Positions 21,439 through 33,750 of a DNA stretch of 64,000 nt are shown here, in pieces. The number at the start of each line of letters is the position of its first letter. Within the stretch, counting starts at the first letter, position 1. The notes beneath the pieces were generated by a model. That model ran no database searches. It was not told where the DNA came from and saw nothing but the letters and a program-made list of their open reading frames with translations. Source of the stretch: Triops longicaudatus (lineage: Eukaryota; Arthropoda; Branchiopoda; Notostraca; Triopsidae); the NCBI GenBank assembly GCA_022885665.1, contig JAGQDJ010000148.1, positions 62,001 to 126,000 of the forward strand. Direction: 5' to 3'. Both the position numbers and the translations under genes were made by a program.

Positions 21439-21504
21439 AAAGTAAGACTGACATGGTTCGGCCACATGTGCAGGGCGAGAACTAAGAGACAGCAACATGT
21501 TTAG
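21439..21504 (+). pseudogene. Scrap of a LINE reverse transcriptase C-terminus
   Basis: One frame reads KVRLTWFGHMCRARTKRQQHV and then a stop. R-L-T-W-F-G-H-V/M-x-R is the typical motif near the end of non-LTR retrotransposon ORF2 proteins. Only about 20 codons are recognisable. It is certainly non-functional and could be chance, though the motif is specific. Confidence 0.4.
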
Positions 21505-22615
21505 TTCAGCCGGAAACCTCTGTCACTTCCTCATTTCCCACCTATCTTCCTTGACCTAACCTGACCCATACCTCGCCCTATATCTAATCGGGTTTTTCTT
21601 TGTTGGTAGGAGTCAAGACTTACGGCAATTAGCCTCTAATGGGGGATTTGTAGTTGCGTGTCTTCGCTAGATGACGCTAATGAATTGTGTAAAAACTCCC
21701 GGCTTTGTAAATAACACGGCACCAAAATCATCAATAAGCATAGGAAAGTGAATAATCTGTTAGCCTCCAACGTTACTCACTTAAAAATGGAGAAGACGTG
21801 AGAATCGGTTACCATCGATAAAGCCCGAAGCAAAGCCAGTAATTGTGACAAATTGAAATAGTAGTGAGCCAGATGAAAGCCCACGGTACCTGCTGAGACG
21901 AAAATCACCAGCTAAAGGATTCAAATTCATGACAGATCTGATTATACGTATAAATTTAGGCAAGTTTTACGAAACCAAGGAAATTTGGTTACCCGATTTG
22001 GCTTGCTTGGCCTTTAGCTAGCTCGATTATAGGGAAAAAAGCACGTATTCTAAAGTGTCACCACAGCCAAGTCGCCTACCGGGCCAGGCAAGGCACGCTG
22101 CGATGGAAGGCACCTGACGTAAGGTTAATGGCGTTGTGCATAACGGATGAGGTGTAAGCAAGCGGCTCGTCACAGGGGGAAAGGGGATTTTGCGGGTGGA
22201 GAGTTTCCCGGCCAACGGAGGACTTTGGACTTGAGAATCCTGAAGGCAGAAATACACGAATTGGTGTGTGGATGCTGAAAAGCCCAAGCGAGGCAAAAGC
22301 GGGGTAGAGTGTCCCGAGAGGATCAGCCCGTCTTCCGGCCACGGGCACTATGGTACTCTTCGGGCAAATCAGGATTCTGTTACTTGACAAGACACATTCT
22401 GGAAGCTTTTGGAGCTTCAAATCCCTCCATGGCTCCTGATACACTTGACTGGTGTCAACTCGCTGCATTTACAATTTTCGTGATTAAAATCCCACCCTTC
22501 ACTTCGCTAGGCCTTAAGGATTTGAGATCACAGAGGATTAAAAGCATAATTTCGTAGCGTAAAGGAATATAAGTTCTAGGAATCCTTATGTCCAGATTAT
22601 TCCAGTGATAGTGTA

Positions 22616-22700
22616 AGAGTAGGTTGGGTTAAGTTAGGTTTGATTAGGTTAAATTAAGTAGGTTACCGATAGTCTTTTCGGTAGGTTAGGTTAATTGTAA
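22616..22700. repeat. GGTTA-rich patch
   Basis: GAGTAGGTTGGGTTAAGTTAGG and TTAGGTTAAATTAAGTAGG words, the same degenerate repeat as 7811-8420. Confidence 0.5.
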
Positions 22701-25700
22701 TTTAGGAATAATTAGAAATATTTTTTGTACAATCTGAATAAAAAACAAAAACTGTATTATTGTAGTAAAAAGTGAAGTATTGCTAAGTTAGTTTTCCAAG
22801 TTTTCACATTAAAAAAAAAAACAATTGCGAAAACTGGGCTGTTTAAACCGGGGTGATCAGTGTTGCCTAATTCAAAACCGTGTAACTCGTGAGGAGATTT
22901 TAGGGTGGGGGCGGTGTTGGTAAGTGCAGGCATTAGGAAATTATTAGCTTTGCAAGCGGCAAGAAAAGCCAAGAGTTGACACTGATCTTAACCTCTCGCT
23001 CCCCTTCTCTCTCTTCACGGCGCAACATACATAAACACACTCATCCACACATGTGTAGCATTTCCCTAGCTGTCTTGCTAGGTGAGCTTCGGGAAAGCGA
23101 GGTAGGCATTAATGAAGAAAAGGCCAAAAGCAAGCCAAGCCCGGCTTTCTCTCCCTTGCCTTCCCCGCGTTTGTGTGCCGAGCTTCGGCGTGGCCGTTGA
23201 GGCCGACACGTCCGACAGGCAAGGTACGAGAATGGCAAGCATGGCGAGAAAGACTCGTGCATAACCAAGTATACACAAGTCGCACGCATTGCTAAGCAAA
23301 TCACCTAAACTTGAGCTTCGCAACGCCAATCTTGCCGGGGCTGAAACTTCGGATATTGGGCTATCCACAGCGAAAGGGAGACACAACACCAATTGGCGAC
23401 AATTTTCAGCCTAAATTATGTAACAGCTCTTTCCTAGTTGCTAATGCCCCAAAGTCGGACTTGGAGCTGCTTTCCAACTTTCACACAACTTTGCTTTTCA
23501 AAGAGTAACTGAAAAAGAGTAAATCTTGACAAGAAGGTAGAATGTACTAAATAGGGCGAAGCTTAATGGTGTAAGAACCGTTGAAACACTTTGAGGAAAT
23601 TGAGCAATCGATAAACTGCAATAGATAGGAAAGATGACTTTTCATTGTTGAGATTTCTGAAAATGTCCATAGAAAAGGGGTAGAGCCAGTAAGCAAGTTG
23701 ACTAGCTAGTGTACCACTTTATTTTGAAAATTTTTAGAGAAAGATTTTATGAAATAAAATGCAAGTAAAGGAAAATTGTTTAGTAACCAGTGAAACGCTC
23801 AAAATTAATGTAGACCAATTTCTTAGTTCGAGCAATTTTGTGCTGTTTTATTCATGACCAGCGATGATTCATTATTGGCGAAAAGGCGCGTGTTTTATTC
23901 ATAAGTTAATTTCAAGGTACTGTCTCGTTTTCAGGGAGTTTTACTAATTGCCGAATAGCATTAAATCAGCCTTTTTTCTTTTGTTTTCTGCCAAAGGGTT
24001 GAGTGTAATTAATCTTGTAACCGAAGGGAAGGGATTAACAAAGCGAAACACACCAGGGGGGTTAACAATGCAAAATGGCCATGATGGATATATGGACGCT
24101 CGTTGGGCGCTGCTCTCTTTTTCGACAGGAGGAAAAGAGGGGTTAGAATGGGTGGTAGGGAGGTTTATTACGTCCCCGGTCATAAGTCGTAAATCCTGGT
24201 CCTGTCCTGCAGCATATCATCGAACGAGATGTGCGCCTCTGTATTGTGCAGCTGGTAGTAATGCAGAGAAAGACCCGGCTGGGCGACCGCCGTAAATCCT
24301 TCGCCCAAGCCGGGACTTGACAGCCTCAGCGCGGTTTCGCTCTCTGAATGCCCACCGGTTGGGACGAAGACATGGACTGGGCTTATGCAAGTATGCACGC
24401 CGCTCGAAGGCCGAGATCCCCCGGTTCCTTAACCAGGAAGAAGACGGAGAAATCTGCCAGCTCGGTGATGAACGCACGCCACGGGGGTTTTTATCTACAA
24501 CTTTTCAAATGTTTCCCTTTTGCTCTGACGTCAGATTCACTCGTAACTCATACCTCAGCCATTAACTACGAACGGGAAAAAATGCCAGATTTTTATGAGG
24601 AAAAATGTGTCCCAAGCCTTTTGCGCGCCAGGGTTTCCCGAACGTACTTTGCATGCATTTTCGTTCTTGCCGACCCACTACTTTCATTGTTGTTGTAGTA
24701 AGAGCCCAAGGCGCTGCTTGAAACGTGAAATAGAATTTTGGAAACTGTGCTAAAGTAGATTGTCTGGCAAGTGTTATGCTTATCGAGGGCTGAAATCGTG
24801 CTAACTTAGCGCTGGATGGGTACTATACCTGAAAACTGTGCAGTCCGAACTTGGATTTTCGCATAGTAGTCTTCACGCTTCACTTAAAGATCCAAAGCGG
24901 GCTAAGTTAGCCGTGCCAAACTAGCTTTGAGTGGAGTTTCGGTTAATTCTGTGTAACACTCTTCAAAGAGTCAAAATCACGCTAAATTAGCTAGGTTCAT
25001 CTTTCTTATTGCTGTGCTAATCTAGCTCTGTTTGAGTTTCTTTTTCAGGGCAGTTCATGAATGACACCTTTGGAGTGGTAGAGCTACTTTAACACTTGGT
25101 TGGTCTAGCGAGCCAAAAGCGGTCGGGAATGACCAAGTTATGGGTGCAACGCGTATAAAAACATGTCAAGTCCAGTTTTTCCCGGTAAAGCAAAGTAAAC
25201 TCGAGGGGAATTAGCTTGCTCTTCCCCTGCGGCAGGAGCGTGTTCAGCGCTCCGGGTTGTTGACAGAGTCTTTCAGGAGCTGAACTTTAACAAATACAAG
25301 ACGCAAATGAGTTGACGTGAGATGGCAGGCAATGAGGGCCAGATTAGCTGGCGTTTTGGCACATTGTTGCCACCAACTGACCCTTGTCAAGCGTTAAATT
25401 ACACGTGTCTTACTCCCAGTGTGTATATGCGTGCCCGTAGCCCCAGAGAGGGAGGGGCGCTTTAGCTATAGAAGCAAGCAGGGAGGGGGAAAATCTAGGC
25501 ACAGGTGCCAAATTTCTTCTTAGAGTAAATATAGTAACTTTGACAAAAACGTAAATAGCGCCAACCGCCTCGTGTCGCGTCTCATCTTTTGGCAACATGG
25601 GTTAAACACTTTGGGTTTGTTCTTAGATGCCCCACTTGACCCCCCAGCTCGTTCCGTAACCCCCTGAGGGTGAGGGGTTAATCTTCAGCTATCCTGAAGT

Positions 25701-28066
25701 GAGTGAGCGCGCGTGAGTAAATAGCCGCGTTTCAGAGACCATACGATACTGCAGGCCATCGCCCAACAGTGAAATTTTTCCGAGTTGAAAGCCCGGCTGC
25801 GATTCACGGAAATTTTAAAGTGGGAACGCATCAATGTTTTTAGTCGAGGAAGAGAGAATTGGGCAAGAATGAATTTTATCAATGTGGTAGCCTAGCTATG
25901 AAGCTTTGGGGACAGTGCTCATGCAGATGTTGTGGCGTTAGTAGGGTCTTCGAAAGTACACTACGCAAAAAGACGCGTGCAAGATTTCAGGATGAAAGTA
26001 TTTCCTAACACTCTTAAAAGACGTTCTAAAGACGCGTGAAGACGTCGCCGCTATTAGGATATACACATCTTTGTTGTACAGTGCAGTACTGTTGAAAAAA
26101 TGTGAACTGGTCCAGGTAGTGCTAAAAACGGTCCTGGCTGCCACGTCGCTGTCCAGGCTTCTCAAAGAGGAACTCGCAGTTAGCAAATTCCATTGTAACG
26201 ATAATGAATGTCTAATGTATAATTCCTGCAATGCCTGGGCGTGTTCTATAAAAGAGTACATTAATCCAGGAGATTTTTGTCGACAACTATACAGTAAGAT
26301 ACGTTGGTATTTTTTCATGCGCCATTTAGAACCAACTCGTTTAGAAGCGTATGATGACCGTGCGTCGTAAAACGCAGCAGGTTTGCTATGTCACTTGTCT
26401 CGGAAGCTTGGTGGGCGGTAGGTATCGATGGAGTTTTCCAGTTGATCATATTCACCCTTAGCCAGTAAAGGTGTGTGGTGATTTATTGGTGATAACCGAC
26501 GCGTACATCGATTTCTGTGGATGTTCCTTACTTTCTTTTTTTTTTTCATTTTGGGGATATTAGCCTTTAGATCGTCTCCCGTGCTGTGGACTTGGCAGTT
26601 TACAGAGCGTTATTGTCTCCCTCCCTCGGCTGGGGCCTTTTTACGCCCAGGCTATTCAAGAAATCCGCGGTAAAGTAGGGAGAAAAAAGATTTACGGGGA
26701 AAAACGATGACCGAAAGAATGTTACGTCGAGATTTATGTCAAAGGAAATCAAACGTAGTACCTTCTCTTTTTGGTGTAGCTAGGAGGGGGTTGTGCAAGC
26801 CTAGCACATTCCCTGCGTTAAACGAGACCTCTCGTAAGGAGGCAATAGTTCCATTACAAAGGGTGTAGAGAGAATCGTGTCATTCAAGAAAACTCGCTCC
26901 GTACTGGACAAATTCATGAGCAAGTCAGAAGTGATCAACGAAATAGGCGCAGAAATAAGCCGAGGACAGACTTCTTCAAGATGTTGAGGCAAGTGTGAGG
27001 TCCATTGGAACCTTAAAATCTTCCGGAAAGGAGCAGAAAGGTGGAATAGCAAAGAGACAGCTATGAATGCTAACAATTGGAAAGGAGTCAGAGTCAAAGG
27101 TGAGCTATTGTCATTGACAAGGCACAGGTTTTCTGTCTATGTGAAAGCTGAACCATAAATCTCTGGGCGGGTACTCAGCTGCTTTTCCCCAAGACAGAAA
27201 GCTATATATTCGTGTATTCGTCATGTGTTGCTTTTGGCGTCGCAATTGGCATATAAGGGCGAAGATAGGGGGCGAAAAGCGTCCAGGAAGAAGGGCGTAA
27301 GTTGGGAAACGTTACTGAACAGTAGATAAAAAGAAAGATGGATAAGAATGGGAAACTTGATTCTCATCTATTTTGACATTCCATCAGGTATCATTAATCA
27401 CCAAGTATTCGGTTTTATAGACGTGGGTCAGAAAATGAGGAAAGGTGGTAGAGGGTGGTGTGCGGCGATAAGTGTCTCGTCCTCCTTTTCGGAGACTGTG
27501 TTGTGCAGAGACGTATGTGCGTGTGAGGATATAACCCACCCGCCATACCACCATTTGAAGGGAAATTCATCATCCGAGTGGCACGTTAAGGTCGGACGCA
27601 TGAATGGGTATCTCACGCGGTGGCCGCCCTGCCGATTGACGAATGGTTTTTCGTTCATGGATATACGGAGAAATGGACAGCCAGAAAGAGAAAGACCACG
27701 CTGTTGTCTTTCTCTCTCTCGGTCCGATTCTCTTCATTTCGATATTTTTACCTTACTCATCATTCCTAAACTTTGATACTAAGGCCATTAAGCGTGGATT
27801 CGCCATCGTTTTTCATGGCTTGTATCAATGAGACAGCGTTTAACGGGTCCAACCTCCCGCTGTAACAAACGTTCCATTGCTAACTTGCTGAGGTCCAGTA
27901 TGGAAGCCTAATCTAAAAATATTTTTTTTTTTGCACTTACTAGTGATCAGCGTATTGACATACATTGAAAATTACTTGTAATTTGCGAGGAAAAGGAGTT
28001 TTAGACAGTTAGGAACGTAGTAGGAATTCATTATTGTAGTTCTGTAGGCTCGGTGAGGTCGGGCAG

Positions 28067-28114
28067 CAACAATGAAATTCGTTAGAAGGAGCCTAGGTCG
28101 AGTTTTCATTGTTG
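28067..28114. mobile_element. 48-bp palindromic mini-element (set A)
   Basis: CAACAATGAAATTCG at 28067 faces CGAGTTTTCATTGTTG ending at 28114 (inward: CAACAATGAAAACTCG). Only about 17 bp lie between the arms. The ends match other set A elements, which suggests an extremely internally deleted copy. Confidence 0.55.
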
Positions 28115-31100
28115 GGTAAAGCGATTTTTTGCATTTCTTAAATAGGATTTGTTAGAATACTGTTGTGTGTGTTTTTGATTCGCTGGCTCGTTTTACGTGT
28201 TAGTTGGGAATGTAGTAGAGTGTCATTCGAGCTCGACGTTGATGTGGCGTGACGGAGGCATTTGAAAGCATGTCTATTGTTGTTGTTGGGTTGCTGTTTT
28301 ATGTGTGTGTGTGTGTCGTTTTTAGTGGCCAGGTTTTTCACTTAATATGGTCGGTGTTATTGCTGAGTTTTCCTTGTCGATGGGTAATGTGTGCTGGGTG
28401 AGTTGAAGCAGAGCGAATACGAGATGTTGGCTGGCTATAGGACGATGATGAAGCCAGTCACGCAAGAATGGCGTTAGGTGCCAAAGGTGGTGTGCGTTCT
28501 TAATGGAGAGGATGAAGTTTCCATCCGAAAAGAGGGTGAAAAGAAAAAGGGAGACCCAGTTTTCATTCCACACGCAGCAAAGCAAGAAACTCGTAAAACT
28601 TTTACACCCTTGTCCAATTAAGTTGATTTCCTTTCCGAGGAACCTTAATAGCTATCTACTCCTCGAAAATTCGTCTCTTTTGTGTCAGGAGCACTTTTGA
28701 TATCAGACTATGTGGGACGCCCTTTGGTATTACTACCACTACATGACTTATTATTAGAAAGACACCGTTGCGGTTCTTGTTAGCCAATGAGAAGCACGCC
28801 TTTATTCACTTTTCAGGAAAAGGAATACCCAGGTAAATAAAAGAGATGATACAAAGGGGGGAAAAATGAAAACAAAAAAGAAAATGGAATAAAATAATGT
28901 TAACCATGCAACATTTTATTCTCTTGCAGAAACAAAATCTGTGAATATGTGAAAACACTTGGAAAAGAAAGATGCTGCTTAAATGCGACTTTACTTTCAA
29001 AAGGGTGAATGAGTAAAAGAGAAGTTAAATTTAGCTGAATTTTTTTAGTTGTTTATTTTGAGATATTCTTATGTGGATTACGAAGAATGTGGATGACTTG
29101 TTAAGGTTTTGGTGGTCTGGAAAAGGAAAAAAAGGAGATGGATGGACGTTGGTCATTGATGGATGGCATCGAGTCAGCTTTCGCACCTGAATATCTTTCG
29201 CTCCCTTTTCCAAAGATGGGCGTTCACGTTCAACATTCTTCGTTCTACGTCGTTTCCCTGGCAAAAAGAATGCAGGATTTTTTGCTTCTTCTCGAACTCT
29301 TCTTTAAATTCGCTAAATGTGTATTTATTACGTTTATTTCTACCGTTTTGTTTTGAGTTTTGGGGGGTTTGTAGTTAAATTTGGGTTATTTATTGCGTTT
29401 GACTTTTAATTTAATTTCAGTAGGATATGGCACTTCTTAGGTCTATTTTAAGTGTAATATCTAAACTATTTTTAACACTACTGAAATACAGATATGTGCG
29501 TAACGTTTGTGAAAGAAAATTTTATTTGCGAAAGGAAATTTGCGCGTTGAGGTTTTAGAATTTCTTTTTGTGTGTAGCAGTCGTTACATTCAACGTCGAA
29601 GGGTTTCAGGTTCAAGTGTTTTGCTTAGTAAATGCCATAAGCATTAGAAAAAAAGTTGATCCGTGACATACATTTTTTGTGCTGTTTAGTTGACGCGGAA
29701 ATTAACACGGTGTTGGCTGATCTGCGCACTTGTTGGATGGTTGACACAGGTCTAATTGACATGGCAGTGATGAATGTAGATCTAGATCCGAAACTTGATT
29801 TTCCGACATGATTGGCTCTCCCTTTCTAGCTTTCCACTAACCGGTCTTCATAATAAGCCAGCACAGGAATTTTGAAAAATTATTCTTTGTCAAAAGGTAT
29901 GTCTTGCAGCAAGTCGTGTCACCAGCGGTACAAATTTTGATGGCTGCAGCGTGATTCCTTCTATGTTACGTTTCATTCTATTTTATCTTACTTTTTATTT
30001 TGTAGTTCCTTTTTTCCTTTTTTTAGACTTCATGGCTCCACATAGTTTTGATTAACATCTGATGTTGAGCGATGGTAGGCACATAAAAGTTGATTCGCTT
30101 TCGCACAATGATTCGTGACGAGCATGCAATGAAGCTTTTAAGAGCTGTTTTCATTTCGTTGTTTATTTTTTGTATCGTAAGAGCTGAGACAGGATATCGC
30201 TTGAACGCAAAGAATCCTCCTCAAGCTATTGGGATTTTTATGGGCCGGAAAGAGGCGAAATTGCGCAACCAATGATAAACAAATAAGTGAAAAGATCTCG
30301 CAATACAAATTACTGGTACAACAATGACAAAATCGTATGACGATCCGCGCGGCTTTAGTCGTGTACATATCTGTCACGAACCAGTAAACAAATTCACGCT
30401 TTTGTTTTTAAGAATGACTCGAGAAAAAAGTGGAACAATTCAGAAGGTTGCGTTGCAGGACTTGACTATTGTCGTACTAGATTTTCACTTTAGGAATGAT
30501 TGAAGGGCTAACCTAACACTTCTATAACAGCTAGAAGGCTAGATTAAATTAATTCAACTCAACTCATAACCTAACTAGCATTTCTTAACTTAACCTCATG
30601 CTTAACCTGACCTAAACTAAGCCAAACTAGCTTTCTCTAGTCTTTTTCAATCTAGCTTAACTTAGCTTTTAACACGAGTTGAGTGTCGATTTTTTTCCCC
30701 CATTTTTAACATACCTTTGGTATCACACACGTAGAAACCTATTTTACGCGTGCGATATGTCTTCTTTTCCTTCCGGTGATCATAACGTTGTGTCAATGAA
30801 CATTTTGGGTAAGGAAAAGAGGGTTAAGGGCGCCAACGGGGTAGGAAGACGCGACACACACATGTCCACATGTCCTATGTAACGCGTCACGGTTTCCGAA
30901 TATCAGCACGCGCTTCAATTAGCGGGTTGAGGTATGTTTTGTGCCACGACAGTCATTGTCATTACCTCGAAGTTGGGGGGTTGGGGGGAGCTGGCAGCGT
31001 TGCTGTTAAGCATATGAGCGATTTACGCGAAACGGGACACATTTACCTGTTTTTGTGCCGCCCGAAAGGTACGTTTTATGACCCAAAGGACTCAAAACGC

Positions 31101-33492
31101 CCGAACATGTGTGTTTCCTCGCGGGTTGCTTTCTTTCATGGCAAGAACGTGTACGCTCGCTGATTATTGCTTAAAACCTTGAAAGTAGGCATGCGTAATT
31201 AGCAGCGGAATTCCTCGTCGCTTGAAATACTCTTATTTTGCCTATTCCAACAAAACAAAGTTAATTCTAAACGACTGTCCTCTTTCTCCGCAGTGGAAAC
31301 TGTGTAATTCTAGCTCCGAAGTAAACAAGAAAACTTCAGTGATTTTTCACAATTTGCTCTTCACGCCACCCAACCACCCTAACTCCCGTTTAACTAAATA
31401 AAATCAACTAATTAAACCAATTTCGCTTACTTATTTAAATAGCCTATGAAGCATATTTAAAGAATCTGCCTTGAATTATTTCTGTAAATCACGCGGTTTC
31501 AGAATTTAGAAAAGTGGAAAGAATTTTTTTTTTTCACGAAAGGTTGGTGAGGAGGTAGAGGGCACAAGTGTCGCAATGGCAGAAGTGGGCTGGATGAGGG
31601 GATTAACGGAGTTAATTTGGAAAAGGGGTGAAATGGTCCAAGTTTATAGGAAGTGGAATTTCGGTGAGGCCGTAAATGGCGGCTGTGTCGTCGTGAAGAG
31701 TCGCAGGCCAGGCGTTGATAAGGTTCAAGGTGGCGCTGTCGTGGATATCAAGACGACATAACTCGACAGCTTGCTTTAATTAGTATCGATCCAGTAGCAC
31801 CAGACGCTTCGAAGAACAAGAAGACTTTCGGCGTTCTTGCTTCCTTACAGTTACATGTCTCTCTCGTTCTCTTTCGCCGTAATTCGCTACGTTGTTGTCG
31901 CCTTCAGGGCTTTTCAACGTCGTGCACTCATCAACTCGCTTAGAGCCCGCCTACGCTCAACTTTATAAGACTATCATGAAGCCTGCCTATCTGTCAGTCC
32001 TAAAGCTCAACGTGACTCGAGTCTTCGTCGTAAACCGAGCCTTGACGTCTTTTCAACTGATGCTATTTGTTGCTAGTTGAGCTTCGAAAGGGTGCCATCA
32101 AAAAAAAAAAATAAAGAAAGCGAGCCTTGGCTAACAGCGCATTAAAGCAGCTGCTCAATAATGAATTTTCCCCCTCGCGAAGATTTGCGACAGGTTACCT
32201 GGGTTGAAATTCGAACGTTTGTTTCGTAGTAGCTACGAGGGTGGCCGAGTGTTCGGGCAAAAGTGAATCTCTTTTTTTTTCACGATATATAGCTGTTAAG
32301 GGTAAGGCTATGCTAAAGTTACACTTGTGTCTTCTAGATACAAGTTTGGTGGGCAGCATGGTTTCCTAGCCAGAATTAGCGAAAATGCACTCTGTATCTA
32401 TGATTTTCTAATGTACGACTCAAGATGTGTTGACATTTCTCTTGGGCAGTGCGTTAACCTGGGTAAGTTAGCACATGTTCGGTTAGTTTGGTAAAGACAT
32501 GTGCAAGCTAGCTGTGCTGGTGCAAGGTTCACGGTAACGTGAGTAAAATGGCGGATTTCCATAGCATTGCTAGATGATACTAATAAATTTGGCAGTGACG
32601 CCGTACTTACGTTAAAAGTCATTTGGTAAGGGATAGTAGGCAGTAAATGCGCAAATTTCAGAAGCATCGGGTAAAGTAGACTCAGTTAAGGTGTTACAGT
32701 AGAGCCAAGTAAGCAGGCAACTTCGGCAAGAAGAGGCGCTTAGTATTTGAGCTTCACTTAGCGCGACTGGCGAGAAACTTGGAAGCCGGCTTTATTCAAT
32801 GTTGGTGGGGCTGCCTGTGACTTTCTGCAGCGTTACATTAAGACACAGTTTATATACGCACGTTTAAACAAAAAAAAAAGGTTGATTCTTTTAGCGTTGG
32901 TGTGCTAAAAGCGCAGAAGTTATGCCAAGCAGATTTTTTAGGGTTTCTTGTTGTACTTTGGGGGGTGTATTTTCGCTTTACGACGGAGAGACGGTTGATA
33001 CGTGAGAAGGAGGAATGAGATGAGAAAATGCTTGATTTGCCCAAGGAAAAGATTTGACGTGTCCCGGATACGCTTCATTAGAAGTCAGGGCGACAATGTT
33101 GGGAGTGACAATGTAGACAAATGATATTGTTATTATTTCCGAAACATTCTTTTTTTTATCTCCCGTCACTCTTCCACTACTTCAGTCAGCTGTCGCAGTT
33201 TCGTCGTTCCTTATCGTTTTAAACCCCAAAAATGGGCGATTTCTAATAGAAAATTAAAAAGTATATTTTTCTAAAAAAAAAATAAATTTCTCTAAAAAAA
33301 TCAAGAAAAGAAAGAAATTCATTCACAATTAAAAAGTAGTTATCAAACTCGGGTACAGTAACCTAAATTGGGTAAAAGTGGGGTTTCTTTTAAGCTCGTC
33401 GGAAGATACGTAAAACAACAATAAATTCTTCGTGAGAAAAATTGCGCCTGACACTGTAGACTACTCAGAAATCACTGAAGACTGAAGAGAAC
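28115..33492. other. tsh: Intronic DNA, no gene recognised
   Basis: A (GT)n tract near 28301-28317 and a TAACCTAA / CTAGCTTA patch near 30500-30675. A TGATGGATGG Exd/Hox-type site lies at 29157. Open frames are short and featureless. Confidence 0.45.
29157..29166 (+). promoter_or_regulatory. Consensus Exd/Pbx-Hox site TGATGGATGG
   Basis: Exact match to the Pbx-Hox element of the Hoxb1 autoregulatory enhancer (repeat 3), with another GATGGATGG at 29138. Teashirt genes are known Hox targets in flies. A 10-mer can occur by chance, so function is an inference. Confidence 0.3.
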
Positions 33493-33750
33493 GGGGAACA
33501 ATGAATATTCGCATTGCAAAAGGCGCGTAACTTAACCGAATCTTCTGCAAAAGCGTGGCGGGCCCAGCGAACGCTGCTCCGGCTTGGGCCGTTCAACGAC
33601 CGTGATGGGAGTTTCCAGGACAGAAGGCTTGCAACCTCACCGAGTCCGCAGCGAGAGCGTGGCCCTCCCAGCGAACGTTAATCCCGCAGAGCTTGTTCAG
33701 CTCGGCCGATGGGAGTTCAGGGCTGCCGCACGAATAATTCACTGTTGTCC
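33493..33750 (+). mobile_element. TIR element with 104-bp monomers, copy 3 (set B)
   Basis: The left end GGGGAACAATGAATATTCGCATTGC faces AATTCACTGTTGTCC at the right end (inward: GGACAACAGTGAATT). Two monomers start at about 33520 and 33624, a spacing of 104 bp. They carry AAAAGCGTGGCGGGCC...CGAACGCTGCTCCGGCTT and a second diverged copy. The left 30 bases closely match copy 1. Confidence 0.65.

Larger units (their letters stand above)
20501..28066. other. tsh: Intronic DNA, no gene recognised
   Basis: Holds a LINE scrap (21439-21504), a GGTTA patch (about 22616-22700), a solitary ACTTTTCATTGTTG motif (23637-23650) and irregular GCTAANTTAGC-like words between 24749 and 25026. Open frames at 22076-22468, 23948-24295, 24348-24698 and 27348-27776 have no recognised domains, and several occur on both strands of the same GC-richer patch. 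Confidence 0.45.
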
